A stretch of DNA of 16,041 nucleotides from Elusimicrobiota bacterium (GCA_030637365.1 DAOWGR010000004.1:1-16041); one strand, 5' to 3'. Shown: positions 1 to 7,028, counted from the first letter of the stretch. The notes: generated by a model not told the origin, from the letters alone. Made by a program: numbers and translations.

Positions 1-1716
1 AGCGAATATTTTGTCCAAAACATCTTTCGGTATGCCCGTGCCGCTGTCTTGAATATCAATTCTTACAAAATCGCCCTCAATCTCCGTCCTCATGGTTAAA
101 GTTCCTTTTTCAGGCATGACCTCAATACCGTTTCTCATAAGATTTCTAATTGCCTGAGTCAGTTCATCGGTATCCACATTTACTATTGGATTTTCCGATG
201 TAAATTCCTTGACAAACTCTATATGTTTGGGGAAAGGAAACGACATTATAAGGTCTTCCATATAAGTATTGAGCGGCTTAATCGTGGGATTAAGTTCTTT
301 GGTTCTGGCAAAACCCAAAATTTCATTTATTATTCCATTGGCCTGTTTTATTTCAGACTCAATAATGGCGATATGCTTTTCCACTTTGGGATTAACATCT
401 CCGGCGTGAGAAAGCTTGGTTTTGATAAAATAGGTTGAATTATTTATAACAGCGAGGGGATTTCTTATTTCATGACCCACTACGGAAGCCATTTGCCCTA
501 TAGCCGCAAGCCGTTCTTTTTTAATCAGTTCGTCCTGCGCGGACTTTAATTCCCTTGTTCTCGCCTCAACCCTATTCTCAAGACTTCTGTTTAATCTGTG
601 TAATTCATCCTGCGCGGATACGATTTCCGCGTTTTTAACTTTTAATGCCTCGCTCATTTGAACAAAAGTATGCGCAAGCTCTCCTATTTCATCATTAGGC
701 ATATTTAAATCGGGAAGATAGTCAAAATCGCCCTCGCCAAGTTTTATGGCGGCTTCCCTCAAAGCTTGAATAGGCTGAGCTATTACAAGTGAAACGGCAT
801 AGCCCAAAAACAAAACAAAAATCATGACTATGAAAATAACTCTGTATGTTCTGTGAAGCATTTTCCGCGATGCCTGATAAGCGACGGAAACAGACCTTTG
901 AATATACACCACCCATCCCAAATCATCAACCTCCGCGAAAGCGCCCAAAACCCTTTCCGAACTATTTAAAATAATTTCGCATCCTCCGCTTTTGGCATCA
1001 TTTCTAAGAAGGACATTCAAGATATCGTCAGGAAGTTTCGCGTCCGGTTTAAAAACTTCGTTGGGATCGGAATGAGCCACCAAAAAACCATTAAAATCTA
1101 TAACCGCCGCCTGAGTATGGGTTGAAGACGGAAAACTGGTCTTTAGAATACCGCTCAAACCGTTTAAACTCAGCTTCGCGATAATCACTCCGTTAGTTTG
1201 ATTATCAGAGGGATTTGCTATCGCTATCGCTATGGTTAAACTGGGATAAGACCCCATATACCTTTCTATTTCCCCAATAAATTCGCCGGCTTTAAGAACT
1301 CTCTTAAAAACAGAATTATCGGAGAAATCGCGTAAATTATCACTACGGACAAACCTGCCTATTCTTATGGTTTCCCGCCCCGTGACATCTATAACCGATA
1401 TATCAAGAAAAGCTTTATGCAATTGCATAATGCTGTTTAAGGCTGCTTGCTGCTTAACCATATCCATAGACGCGAAATCGCTTCTGTGAGCGGTTTCAAG
1501 CAATACATTTTTAAAAGAATTAACGGAATTGGCAAGAGTATCGGCAAAACCCACGGCAAGAGCTTCCTGATCTTTAATAATGGCGCGGTTTAGTGTTTCC
1601 CTGCTTAAATTAACAAGATAATAACTGACTATCCCCAAAGGAATCATTGAAATCATTAAAAATATAAAAAGGAACTTATAAAATAATTTTCCTTTTTTTC
1701 TAACTCTATTTGTCAT
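1..1716 (-). CDS. Membrane sensor histidine kinase, C-terminus cut by window edge
   Basis: The frame is open from an ATG at 1716 to base 1, giving 572 residues with no stop, so the gene is partial at its 3' end. Visible order: first membrane helix (about residues 13-36), an extracytoplasmic sensor region of about 250 residues that looks like a double Cache domain, second membrane helix (about 291-314), HAMP linker, a coiled coil (about 360-400), the HisKA phosphoacceptor segment VVGHEIRNPLAVI with His415, and the start of the HATPase domain. The N-box is NLMRNGIEVMP (Asn529) and the G1 box is DSGTGI (557-562). The later G2 box lies outside the window. It should autophosphorylate on His415 in response to a ligand outside the cytoplasm and pass phosphate to a response regulator; the receiver at 3378-3755 is a nearby candidate (inference). 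No clear Shine-Dalgarno precedes the ATG. A strong terminator at 1919-1949 separates it from the upstream cluster, so it probably has its own promoter. Confidence 0.93.
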   Translation of the reverse strand, partial: MTNRVRKKGKLFYKFLFIFLMISMIPLGIVSYYLVNLSRETLNRAIIKDQEALAVGFADTLANSVNSFKNVLLETAHRSDFASMDMVKQQAALNSIMQLHKAFLDISVIDVTGRETIRIGRFVRSDNLRDFSDNSVFKRVLKAGEFIGEIERYMGSYPSLTIAIAIANPSDNQTNGVIIAKLSLNGLSGILKTSFPSSTHTQAAVIDFNGFLVAHSDPNEVFKPDAKLPDDILNVLLRNDAKSGGCEIILNSSERVLGAFAEVDDLGWVVYIQRSVSVAYQASRKMLHRTYRVIFIVMIFVLFLGYAVSLVIAQPIQALREAAIKLGEGDFDYLPDLNMPNDEIGELAHTFVQMSEALKVKNAEIVSAQDELHRLNRSLENRVEARTRELKSAQDELIKKERLAAIGQMASVVGHEIRNPLAVINNSTYFIKTKLSHAGDVNPKVEKHIAIIESEIKQANGIINEILGFARTKELNPTIKPLNTYMEDLIMSFPFPKHIEFVKEFTSENPIVNVDTDELTQAIRNLMRNGIEVMPEKGTLTMRTEIEGDFVRIDIQDSGTGIPKDVLDKIFA

Positions 1717-1918
1717 AATTAAAATCTGCTGACCTGCGATTCAGCGACTTGCTTTTACGCTTGTCTCGCTATAAAAAATGTTTATGGTTTTTTGTTCACG
1801 GAATATTATTACTTACTTGTATTACAAAAATGTTTCAGGAAATAATTTAAGGAAAACCTTTAAATTATAAAAATAGGACAATAAGGAGTATTCCCGACTA
1901 AATCTTGCTTCTTGCTTC
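1717..1918. other. Intergenic gap upstream of the histidine kinase
   Basis: No gene is seen. The gap holds a hairpin at 1842-1868 (arms ATAATTTAAGG and CCTTTAAATTAT with one bulged T) and a copy of the window-wide intergenic element at 1883-1918. Nearer the kinase start is the segment GCGACTTGCTTTTACGCTTG (1763-1782), vaguely like segments in the 4655-4858 and 10946-11177 gaps. AT-rich stretches could hold a minus-strand promoter for the kinase, but I find no convincing -35/-10 pair. Confidence 0.5.
1883..1918. repeat. Heptad-repeat intergenic element, copy A
   Basis: Two exact tandem heptamers CTTGCTT (1904-1910 and 1911-1917) lie close to the 3' end of the thioredoxin-like gene. Next to them is the core-like sequence AAGGAGTATTCCC (1883-1895). 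The layout, heptamers next to the stop codon and then an AAGGA..TCC core, matches the other copies in the window, although the heptamer sequence itself differs. Confidence 0.5.
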
Positions 1919-1949
1919 AAATAAAAAGGCGCCAAACGCCTTTTTATTT
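1919..1949 (-). terminator. Strong intrinsic terminator after the thioredoxin-like gene
   Basis: A perfect 13-bp inverted repeat (1919-1931 and 1937-1949) with a 5-nt loop. The stem has a GGCG/CGCC top and a long A/T base, so each strand ends in a T-rich tract. It overlaps the TAA stop of the gene at 1944-3377. It should end minus-strand transcription there, and the symmetry would let it act in both directions. Confidence 0.88.
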
Positions 1950-3377
1950 ACACGCTCCGCCACTTGAAGCTTTTACCGGAACTTTTTCAAAACCTTTTAT
2001 ATTTTTAAGCTCTCTCACTCCAATGGCAAAATATTTCCCATCAACGAGAAAAGACGGAGATGTTGAAATTTCCAGTTTTTTGGCGCGCGCGATATCCTTC
2101 AAAAGCAATAACTTGCCGGCTTCAAAACCGTTAACAACCGCTTCACTGTTTATACCGGCGGCTTTCGCCGCGGCTTCCCATTGCGTGGAATTAATATTTT
2201 TGTTTCTTTCCTTTAAATAAGCGAATAATTTATCCGGAAACTTGTCGGCTATATACAGCTGCCTCACATTTTCTTCCCATTCGGCGGGACCATGAAGACT
2301 TCTGAATTTTATCTTGCCGTCGGAATCTTTATTACCGTCGGCTATATAACGAATCTTTATTTTAGTTTTAGGCGGAATAAGTTTTTTTTCAAAAGCTTCC
2401 ATAATTGAATTTTCCGCCAAAACTCCATACGGACACTGAGACATCGTAAAAACTTCCAGACTCTCGGGCCTGATTTTATTTTTGACAAAAACCCCTCTTC
2501 TGCTCTTATCATAATAAACGAAATACCCCTTCTTTTGAATAAAAACTCCGGCCTTTATCATATCTCCAAGCGCAACACGGCTGTTTTTATTATCTTCAAT
2601 AATATAAGCCGGAACAAACTCCAAATCCGAAAACTTCGCCTTTCTTTTTTTTGAGGAATATTGAATTTCTTTCGGTTTTAATTCCGAAAAAAATCTGGAG
2701 AAAGCCTTTATGACTTTATCGTCTTTCGGCGCTGAATTTTCAGACACCACAATCCAAAACTTCGGCGCCGAGAGCTTTGAAAATGATTTTTCCGCCGAAA
2801 CCTTAAATTTCTTCTCTTGCGGCAAAACCTTATTCAGCTCTTTTATCATATCCAAAAGCTTGGGAGAACCCTTATATGGCTTGTCATTTATAAAAACCGA
2901 CGCGTTAGCCACGGAATTCTTATTAATCCGGGAATAATGTTCGTCTAAAGCGCTGTCTCCGTTTTTTTTAATTTCTTTTTCAAGCTTGACAAGGTCAATA
3001 CCGCTAAATATAGCCGCGCCCTTCCAGCCATCGGCACAAGAACTCAAACTGCGCGCGTTAAGATAGTCAAAGAGAGCGCTTTTATAATATTTGCCTATTA
3101 CGGCTATCCTTTTTGATTCGGCAATTTCCGAACCCCCGCGTTTAGCCGCCCATAAGCCCTTGGCATCTTTTGATATGATGCAATAAACATTAAGCTCAAT
3201 ATCATTTGTTCTCACTCGTCTTAAAGCGTCGGATAAAAAAAACCATTGCCAGCCGCGGCCATCCATGCTTTCAAAAAAAACATCCACCTTTACCTTTGAT
3301 TTTGGCGCGGCAATCGCCGCGCTCGCCGAGGCTGCAAAATAAAACAACAAGAGAGCCGGTATTATTATTTTTCTCAT
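1944..3377 (-). CDS. Exported thioredoxin-fold protein with a CPYG site
   Basis: A 477-residue protein with a clear signal peptide (about 1-24, ending AIAA), so it acts outside the cytoplasm. The C-terminal part (about 305-465) resembles a DsbA/GILT-like thioredoxin fold: strand LEVFTMSQ, the motif CPYG at 315-318, a helical segment with LHGPAEWEENVRQ (361-373), and a cis-proline loop STSPSFLVDG (438-447). The active-site motif keeps only its first cysteine (C315); the usual second one is Gly. An earlier VDVFFES segment (31-37) may start a degenerate second thioredoxin-like unit. A GGACK tail ends the protein. It may act in thiol-disulfide exchange or metal/thiol binding in the periplasm; a single-Cys site argues against a classic oxidase. 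Its ATG directly abuts the TAG of the receiver gene upstream with no Shine-Dalgarno visible, implying termination-reinitiation coupling. The family name is uncertain. Confidence 0.85.
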   Translation of the reverse strand: MRKIIIPALLLFYFAASASAAIAAPKSKVKVDVFFESMDGRGWQWFFLSDALRRVRTNDIELNVYCIISKDAKGLWAAKRGGSEIAESKRIAVIGKYYKSALFDYLNARSLSSCADGWKGAAIFSGIDLVKLEKEIKKNGDSALDEHYSRINKNSVANASVFINDKPYKGSPKLLDMIKELNKVLPQEKKFKVSAEKSFSKLSAPKFWIVVSENSAPKDDKVIKAFSRFFSELKPKEIQYSSKKRKAKFSDLEFVPAYIIEDNKNSRVALGDMIKAGVFIQKKGYFVYYDKSRRGVFVKNKIRPESLEVFTMSQCPYGVLAENSIMEAFEKKLIPPKTKIKIRYIADGNKDSDGKIKFRSLHGPAEWEENVRQLYIADKFPDKLFAYLKERNKNINSTQWEAAAKAAGINSEAVVNGFEAGKLLLLKDIARAKKLEISTSPSFLVDGKYFAIGVRELKNIKGFEKVPVKASSGGACK

Positions 3378-3755
3378 CTATTTGTTTTTTCGAGTAAGAA
3401 GCTGTCTTATCCGTATGGATAAGCCTTGTATATCAAAAGGCTTGGTAAGATATTCATCCGCTCCCAAATTAAACCCTTGAGTTTTTTCCTCTGATGAAAG
3501 AAAACGCCCCGTCATCATTATTAAAACGAATTCTTTGGAATATTCCCTAAGCTCGCGGCAAATTTGGAAACCGCTTGAATCTGGAAGCTGTATATCCATA
3601 ATAACAACATCGGGATTATTCTTTTTTGCCATTTCAATGCCCTTCTTGGCATTGCCGGCTTCAAAACAATCAAAGCCCTCCAAATCCAAAACTTCGCTTA
3701 AACTGCCTCTTAAATGCGCGTCATCATCTATTATCAAAACCTTGCTATTCTCCAT
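3378..3755 (-). CDS. Stand-alone response-regulator receiver
   Basis: A 125-residue CheY-like protein made only of a receiver domain. The complete active site is visible: acidic pocket D10-D12, phosphoacceptor D54 in VVIMDIQLPD, T82 in MMTGR, and K105 in LTKPF. It has no output domain, so it must work by protein contact or as a phosphorelay intermediate. The start is supported by a GGGAGGA ribosome-binding site. Its stop TAG touches the ATG of the thioredoxin-like gene downstream, so the two are co-translated. The kinase at 1-1716 is the nearest likely phosphodonor, and the regulator at 3881-4654, which cannot be phosphorylated normally, is a possible partner; both links are inference. Confidence 0.95.
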   Translation of the reverse strand: MENSKVLIIDDDAHLRGSLSEVLDLEGFDCFEAGNAKKGIEMAKKNNPDVVIMDIQLPDSSGFQICRELREYSKEFVLIMMTGRFLSSEEKTQGFNLGADEYLTKPFDIQGLSIRIRQLLTRKNK

Positions 3756-3799
3756 AAATCATTTTCCTCCCGGTAAGTTTATAAAACCCATCTTCGTTT

Positions 3800-3880
3800 G
3801 GTAACCAGTAACGGATAATTTAGGAAGTTAAGGAAACTCCTATTTTACTGATTACTAATTACTATTTATTGATTACTCAT
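3800..3880. repeat. Heptad-repeat intergenic element, copy B
   Basis: Five consecutive 7-bp units run from 3845 to 3879: TTACTGA, TTACTAA, TTACTAT, TTATTGA, TTACTCA. They end at the stop codon of the regulator gene (3881). Before them is the core TAAGGAAACTCCT (3829-3841), and on the far side a short inverse arm GGTAACCAGTAACGG (3800-3814). The arms are complementary in character (GTAAC against TTACT), so the whole unit is an imperfect palindrome. Confidence 0.85.
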
Positions 3881-4654
3881 TCATTTTGTGTCGGGAACAA
3901 ATTTATATCCCACACACGGCACGGTATGAAAATATTTTGCCGCCTTGCCGATTTTCGCTCTAAGTCTTCTAACATGAACATCCACCGTCCTTGGCGAACC
4001 GAAATAATTATACCCCCATACTCTTTCTATAAGATATGGCCGGCTCAAAACCCTGTTGGGAGAACTCAAGAAAACATACAGCAAATCAAACTCTTTGGCG
4101 GTAACAACTATTTCTTTTTTAGCTATGCGAACGGTATAGCTGGACATGTTAATCTCTATTTCATTCATTTTAAGAATTTCATCCGGCTGAGTATTCGCCG
4201 TTCTTCTTATTACGGCGCGAACTCTCGCGACTGTTTCCTGCAAATCCTGATTATAAGTCAAGCATTCATCCGCGCCCAGCTGAAAAAAAGCCAGTTTATA
4301 TGTTATTTTTTGCGATGATCCCGATATTGAGCGCCCCGTAACCTGATGCGGAAAAACATTTTCTCTGGAAATACCCGAGGGAATATGTTCCAAATATGTA
4401 TCCGGGGATTCCAAAACGGCTATCACCGGAATTGATTTATTCTTTGATCTGAGATTTTTTAAAAATGTCAGCCCTTCCTCATCGGACAAATTTTGTCCTA
4501 TAATCACAAGATCAAAACTTCGTTGAGTAAGCATTCCCATAACTTCTCTGGATTTATGAGCGGTTAAAACCGAATAACCTTGCCTTGAGAGCACTTCCAA
4601 CAGAAGAGACGCTCTGGAAAAATCTTTTGACGCAAAAATAATATTAATCTTCAC
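3881..4654 (-). CDS. OmpR/PhoB-type regulator with degenerate receiver
   Basis: A 257-residue protein. Residues 1-150 follow a receiver fold, and about 155-255 are an OmpR/PhoB winged helix with the recognition-helix pattern SPRTVDVHVRRLRAKI (220-235) and a final GYKF hairpin. The phosphorylation pocket is gone: the paired acidic residues are replaced by ASKD (8-11), the phosphoacceptor aspartate by G53 (LVIIGQNLSDEEG), the conserved Thr by L81, and the KP motif by YN (134-135). About 35 extra residues (84-120) sit between beta-4 and alpha-4. It should bind DNA but be controlled by something other than aspartate phosphorylation, such as partner binding or oligomerisation. Translation starts at a GTG behind an AAGGAG site. 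DNA targets are unknown; nearby cluster genes or the Tad operon are plausible. Confidence 0.92.
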   Translation of the reverse strand: MKINIIFASKDFSRASLLLEVLSRQGYSVLTAHKSREVMGMLTQRSFDLVIIGQNLSDEEGLTFLKNLRSKNKSIPVIAVLESPDTYLEHIPSGISRENVFPHQVTGRSISGSSQKITYKLAFFQLGADECLTYNQDLQETVARVRAVIRRTANTQPDEILKMNEIEINMSSYTVRIAKKEIVVTAKEFDLLYVFLSSPNRVLSRPYLIERVWGYNYFGSPRTVDVHVRRLRAKIGKAAKYFHTVPCVGYKFVPDTK

Positions 4655-4659
4655 TTTTT

Positions 4660-4665
4660 CTCCTT
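4660..4665 (-). promoter_or_regulatory. Ribosome-binding site fixing a GTG start
   Basis: The minus strand reads AAGGAG, five bases before the GTG at 4654. No ATG is better placed, so this site decides the start of the degenerate-receiver regulator. Confidence 0.75.
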
Positions 4666-4683
4666 AAAACCATAAAAAATAAT

Positions 4684-4702
4684 AAAAACTTGCAAAGTTT
4701 TT
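4684..4702 (-). terminator. Weak AT-rich hairpin upstream of the regulator gene
   Basis: An inverted repeat AAAAACTT/AAGTTTTT with a 3-base loop, followed on the minus strand by ATTATTTTTT. It has one G:C pair per stem, so it is at best a weak terminator or attenuator in the leader of the regulator gene. Confidence 0.3.
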
Positions 4703-4727
4703 AAATCATAGAAATCAGAAACCAAAG

Positions 4728-4762
4728 TTTAGTGATAAGTGGTTAGTGACAAGTGACTGGTA
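4728..4762. repeat. Heptad-repeat intergenic element, copy C
   Basis: Five 7-bp units in register: TTTAGTG, ATAAGTG, GTTAGTG, ACAAGTG, ACTGGTA. They are followed by a core remnant AAAACTTCCTT. The heptamer orientation is opposite to that in copy B. The gap continues to 4858 with a GC-richer hairpin described separately. Confidence 0.75.
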
Positions 4763-4797
4763 AAACTTCCTTCTTCGTCTTTAATTTATCCGCTAAA

Positions 4798-4823
4798 GTC
4801 TTCGCAAACGAACTACGAAGGAC
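4798..4823. repeat. Hairpin with CTTCG/CGAAG stem
   Basis: The arms GTCTTCG (4798-4804) and CGAAGGAC (4816-4823) pair with one bulged G around an 11-nt loop. The stem motif resembles the hairpin at 11122-11149, suggesting a second family of intergenic palindromes nested in the heptad elements. There is no T tract, so it is not a classic terminator. Confidence 0.5.
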
Positions 4824-4858
4824 AAGTCTCGCCACTTCCGCGCTTGCCTCTTGTTTAA

Positions 4859-5155
4859 CTATTCTTGATTTGTTTCTTCAATATCAAATTTTATTCCTCT
4901 CAAACCCACCACATTTGTGAATAAATTATAAACAAAAGCGACAAAGACCAATAAAGCCACAACCAATAAAGTATACATCAGCGAATACATTCCTATCGCT
5001 ATCAATTTCTTACCCACCGACATGGTATAAATTGCCGGACCGGGAGTAAAGAAAAAAGTTATGACAGCTCCCAATAATCCCAATACAAAAATAACTACGG
5101 GCACGGATGAAACCAAAAGAGAACTTATATTTATATTTTTAATTTCAAGTTTCAT
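4859..5155 (-). CDS. Small two-helix membrane protein, DUF3566-like
   Basis: A 98-residue protein with two hydrophobic segments (about 14-37 and 50-80) joined by a short TPGPAIYTMSVGKK loop, then a conserved-looking tail FVYNLFTNVVGLRGIKFDIEE (broadly 74-94). That tail, an aromatic-Asn segment followed by a Gly-rich turn and an acidic strand, is like the DUF3566 type of small membrane proteins of unknown function. That family call is from memory of the pattern and is tentative. A near-perfect AAGGAGG site precedes the ATG, so the protein is probably well translated. A possible promoter lies at 5286-5313, which would start a transcript covering this gene and the regulators downstream. Function unknown. 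Confidence 0.8.
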   Translation of the reverse strand: MKLEIKNINISSLLVSSVPVVIFVLGLLGAVITFFFTPGPAIYTMSVGKKLIAIGMYSLMYTLLVVALLVFVAFVYNLFTNVVGLRGIKFDIEETNQE

Positions 5156-5197
5156 TAATCCTCCTTAAAAAACAATAAACAGCGCAAACTACGGGAA

Positions 5198-5262
5198 TAA
5201 GTTATAAGTTAACACGGCAATAATGAAATTTCTTTATTCACATATCACCTTATCAATATATT
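5198..5262. repeat. Degenerate heptad-repeat element, copy D2
   Basis: A tandem pair of exact heptamers TAAGTTA (5198-5211) is followed by a core-like GAAATTTCTTTA and then by TCACATATCACCTTATCA. The last reads on the other strand as TGATAAG-GTGATAT-GTGA, close to the units of copy C. It would lie in the 5' leader of the small membrane protein if the proposed promoter is right. Confidence 0.4.
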
Positions 5263-5285
5263 TTCCGTATTTATATATTAGTTTA

Positions 5286-5313
5286 ATTTTAGCAATTATT
5301 TAAGAATTTGCAA
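5286..5313 (-). promoter_or_regulatory. Candidate sigma70-type promoter
   Basis: On the minus strand TTGCAA (5308-5313), a 16-bp spacer and TAAAAT (5286-5291) resemble -35 and -10 boxes. A transcript would begin near 5278, about 120 nt before the small membrane protein gene. AT-rich sequence gives such matches by chance, so confidence is low. Confidence 0.33.
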
Positions 5314-5400
5314 CAAAAATAAGCCCGTCAATGAGACAACACGCCAACGAGAAAAAACCATAAGCTTATATTATAAAAAGGACAGATGATTTAGAGAATG

Positions 5401-5466
5401 GCGGAATAGAGGAATGATATTAAGGAAACTCCTTAAATTTACTGATTACTATTTACCAATTACTCC
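5401..5466. repeat. Heptad-repeat intergenic element, copy D
   Basis: Four units in register, TTACTGA, TTACTAT, TTACCAA, TTACTCC (5439-5466), end one base before the sensor gene's TGA stop. The core is a perfect hairpin TTAAGGA-AAC-TCCTTAA (5420-5436). Beyond it the other arm is a divergent purine-rich run, GGAATAGAGGAATGATAT. This copy gives the clearest core palindrome in the window. Confidence 0.85.
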
Positions 5467-5467
5467 T

Positions 5468-6583
5468 TCAGACGGTTATCCGAGACTTGGGAGAAAATAG
5501 AATAAGAGTTCTGCTGACATCTGAAGATTCCTCTATATGCAAAACCTTAACATTCATATTTTCATTTTTGAAAACGGTTTCCCCTTCAATAAGCTTATCC
5601 GGTTCTTCAAAGGCATTGCCAACCATCCGAAGTAAATTCTGCTGTTGACTGTCAATAACATCAAGAAGATGAACATTTTTGGAATCCATATCGGCGTCAA
5701 GCTTGAAATTGGCGTAAAGAATACTGTTGTTTTCATCAACCACCATGACATATTGCTCGTTCGGCATAATAATGTTGAGAAGCACTCTCCACCATTTCTC
5801 TTCGGAACTTCTGTATGTTTTATCTCTGTTTGAAATAGCTTCAATTTCATTTTTAACCTTGCCCAAAAACAATGAAATGGAAGAAGATATCTCGCCAATC
5901 TCATCTACCCTGGGTTTAAATCTTAGATTGGGGCTCTTAAGGGAAATACTATCAATGCTGTCTCTTAAAATTTCAAGCGGAGATATGACATAATGATGGA
6001 GAAAAAAATAAAGCGGCAAACCCAAAAGGAACAATACTCCCAATGCGCCAAAAATATATTTGCGCATCGCAGAACCTATCAGCATTTCAGCGCCGGCCCT
6101 TGAAACAAGCAAATCCATAATCCCTATAATTTCACCGCGCACGGAAAAAGGAATCGCTATTTCATAAAAAGGTTGTTTTGGAACTTGCCTTACTTTTGGC
6201 ATTTTGGAACTATAGGCCTGATTAATCGCGTCGGTCGGAGGCGGAACATCTCTTTGAAATTCATCCCACGGAATACCGATAAACCTGGCTTCTTTATGCC
6301 ATCTAATCGCTCCAACCCGGCTTAAATAAAGCACGGAACTTATCCTATCGTCCTTTATCAAAGACTGCATAATATCATACTCGTCAAATGATATGGCTTT
6401 GGAACTTTTTAACAAACCGGTTCTCAATGTGGGGGCGTAAACTTTAACTTTTTCTATCATCTCCTGCTTCAATTTTTCGTCAAAAGTCCATTTGAACAGG
6501 TTATAGTAAAAAACTCCGCCCAGACTCATCACATAGATTCCTATGCCAATAAACCATAGAAGCCATTTTAATCCCAATCTCAT
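5468..6583 (-). CDS. Kinase-less membrane sensor with HAMP and PAS-like domain
   Basis: A 371-residue protein: membrane helix 1 (about 7-28), an extracytoplasmic sensor domain (about 30-172) ending in IAIPFSVRGEIIGIMDLLVS like a single Cache/PAS-type fold, membrane helix 2 (about 175-197), a HAMP linker beginning YVISPLEILRDSI (198-210) and including DEIGEISSSISLF (227-239), a short coiled coil, then a PAS-like cytoplasmic domain (about 270-365; YVMVVDENNSILYAN). No HisKA, HATPase, GGDEF or methyl-accepting segment follows; the protein ends at the PAS-like domain. It is a receptor without an output and probably signals through a partner. The start has an AAAGGA site 7 bases upstream. It lies downstream of the Tad terminator, so it begins a separate unit. 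Confidence 0.88.
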   Translation of the reverse strand: MRLGLKWLLWFIGIGIYVMSLGGVFYYNLFKWTFDEKLKQEMIEKVKVYAPTLRTGLLKSSKAISFDEYDIMQSLIKDDRISSVLYLSRVGAIRWHKEARFIGIPWDEFQRDVPPPTDAINQAYSSKMPKVRQVPKQPFYEIAIPFSVRGEIIGIMDLLVSRAGAEMLIGSAMRKYIFGALGVLFLLGLPLYFFLHHYVISPLEILRDSIDSISLKSPNLRFKPRVDEIGEISSSISLFLGKVKNEIEAISNRDKTYRSSEEKWWRVLLNIIMPNEQYVMVVDENNSILYANFKLDADMDSKNVHLLDVIDSQQQNLLRMVGNAFEEPDKLIEGETVFKNENMNVKVLHIEESSDVSRTLILFSPKSRITV

Positions 6584-6682
6584 AAAGTAGTCCTTTAAAA
6601 AAACAGCGTATAACGAATGGAGAAAAGAAAATAGAGATAAAAAACGCCCATTATTCTCTATATATTCTTTTGCGCTTTTCCG

Positions 6683-6745
6683 CCACTACCACATTGGCGC
6701 TCTCCATTACTACATCGGTGCTCTCCATTACTGCATCGGTGAGTC
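6683..6745. repeat. Triplicated 21-bp tandem repeat
   Basis: Three units of 21 bp at 6683-6703, 6704-6724 and 6725-6745. Each follows the pattern CCAYTACYRCATYGGYGMKCT-like; the middle unit is CCATTACTACATCGGTGCTC plus T. Units 2 and 3 differ at few positions and unit 1 a little more. 21 bp is two helical turns and three heptads. There is no open frame through it. Confidence 0.8.
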
Positions 6746-6861
6746 CGCCAAAGATTTAATGGTGGAGACCCGCCGAGTTTGTTTGGAGGGCGAACTTACG
6801 CGCTTCTCACTTTGAATATTGTAATAGTCGCAGATTAACTAAAGGTTAAGGAAATATTAAC

Positions 6862-6888
6862 AAAAATAAAAAAGCCGCGTTAGCGGCA
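6862..6888 (-). terminator. Intrinsic terminator ending the Tad operon
   Basis: On the minus strand GCCGC-TAAC-GCGGC (arms 6883-6887 and 6874-6878) is followed at once by TTTTTTATTTTTG. A stable stem with a T tract is a standard rho-independent terminator. It lies 140 bp after the TPR gene and before the sensor gene. Confidence 0.85.
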
Positions 6889-6984
6889 TTACGCGTTTAT
6901 GGAGTTAATGGCATTTATAATCTTCAGCACGGCCAAAATATTTAAATTTGACAACGAATTAATCGATAATCGGCGTTTCCCCAA

Positions 6985-7026
6985 TTACCGCCCACTGATT
7001 ACTATTGACTGTTTACTAATTACTCT
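6985..7026. repeat. Heptad-repeat intergenic element, copy E
   Basis: Six 7-bp units in register run up to the stop codon of the TPR gene: TTACCGC, CCACTGA, TTACTAT, TGACTGT, TTACTAA, TTACTCT. Only this arm is clear; the AAGGAAACTCC core is not recognisable, and GGCGTTTCCCC (6972-6982) takes its place. Confidence 0.8.
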
Positions 7027-7028
7027 CT

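Larger units (their letters stand above)
5156..5467. other. 312-bp gap between sensor and small membrane protein
   Basis: No gene is seen. It holds a candidate minus-strand promoter (5286-5313), a heptad element at 5401-5466, and a second, more degenerate one around 5198-5262. There are also short AT-rich palindromes such as ATAAGCTTAT (5360-5369). Confidence 0.6.
6584..7028. other. 445-bp gap between the Tad operon and the sensor gene
   Basis: No convincing gene. From the TPR stop codon leftward it holds the heptad array (6985-7026), the operon terminator (6862-6888), a GC-richer stretch with inverted GGCGG/CCGCC words (about 6735-6800), and a triplicated 21-bp unit (6683-6745). A 7-bp inverted repeat ATAGAGA/TCTCTAT (6631-6637 and 6655-6661) lies near the sensor start. 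The region should contain the promoter of the sensor gene, but none stands out. Confidence 0.6.

Noticed and set aside
3845..3879. Heptamer arrays as a CRISPR
   Set aside because: Units are 7 bp, contiguous and degenerate with no spacers, and no cas gene is present.
3869..4318. 149-codon open frame on the plus strand
   Set aside because: It is antisense to the winged-helix regulator and starts within the heptad repeat; the composition is that of a shadow frame.
5554..5904. 116-codon minus-strand frame in another phase of the sensor gene
   Set aside because: The sensor frame has coherent HAMP and PAS-like sequence across the same bases; the alternative has none.
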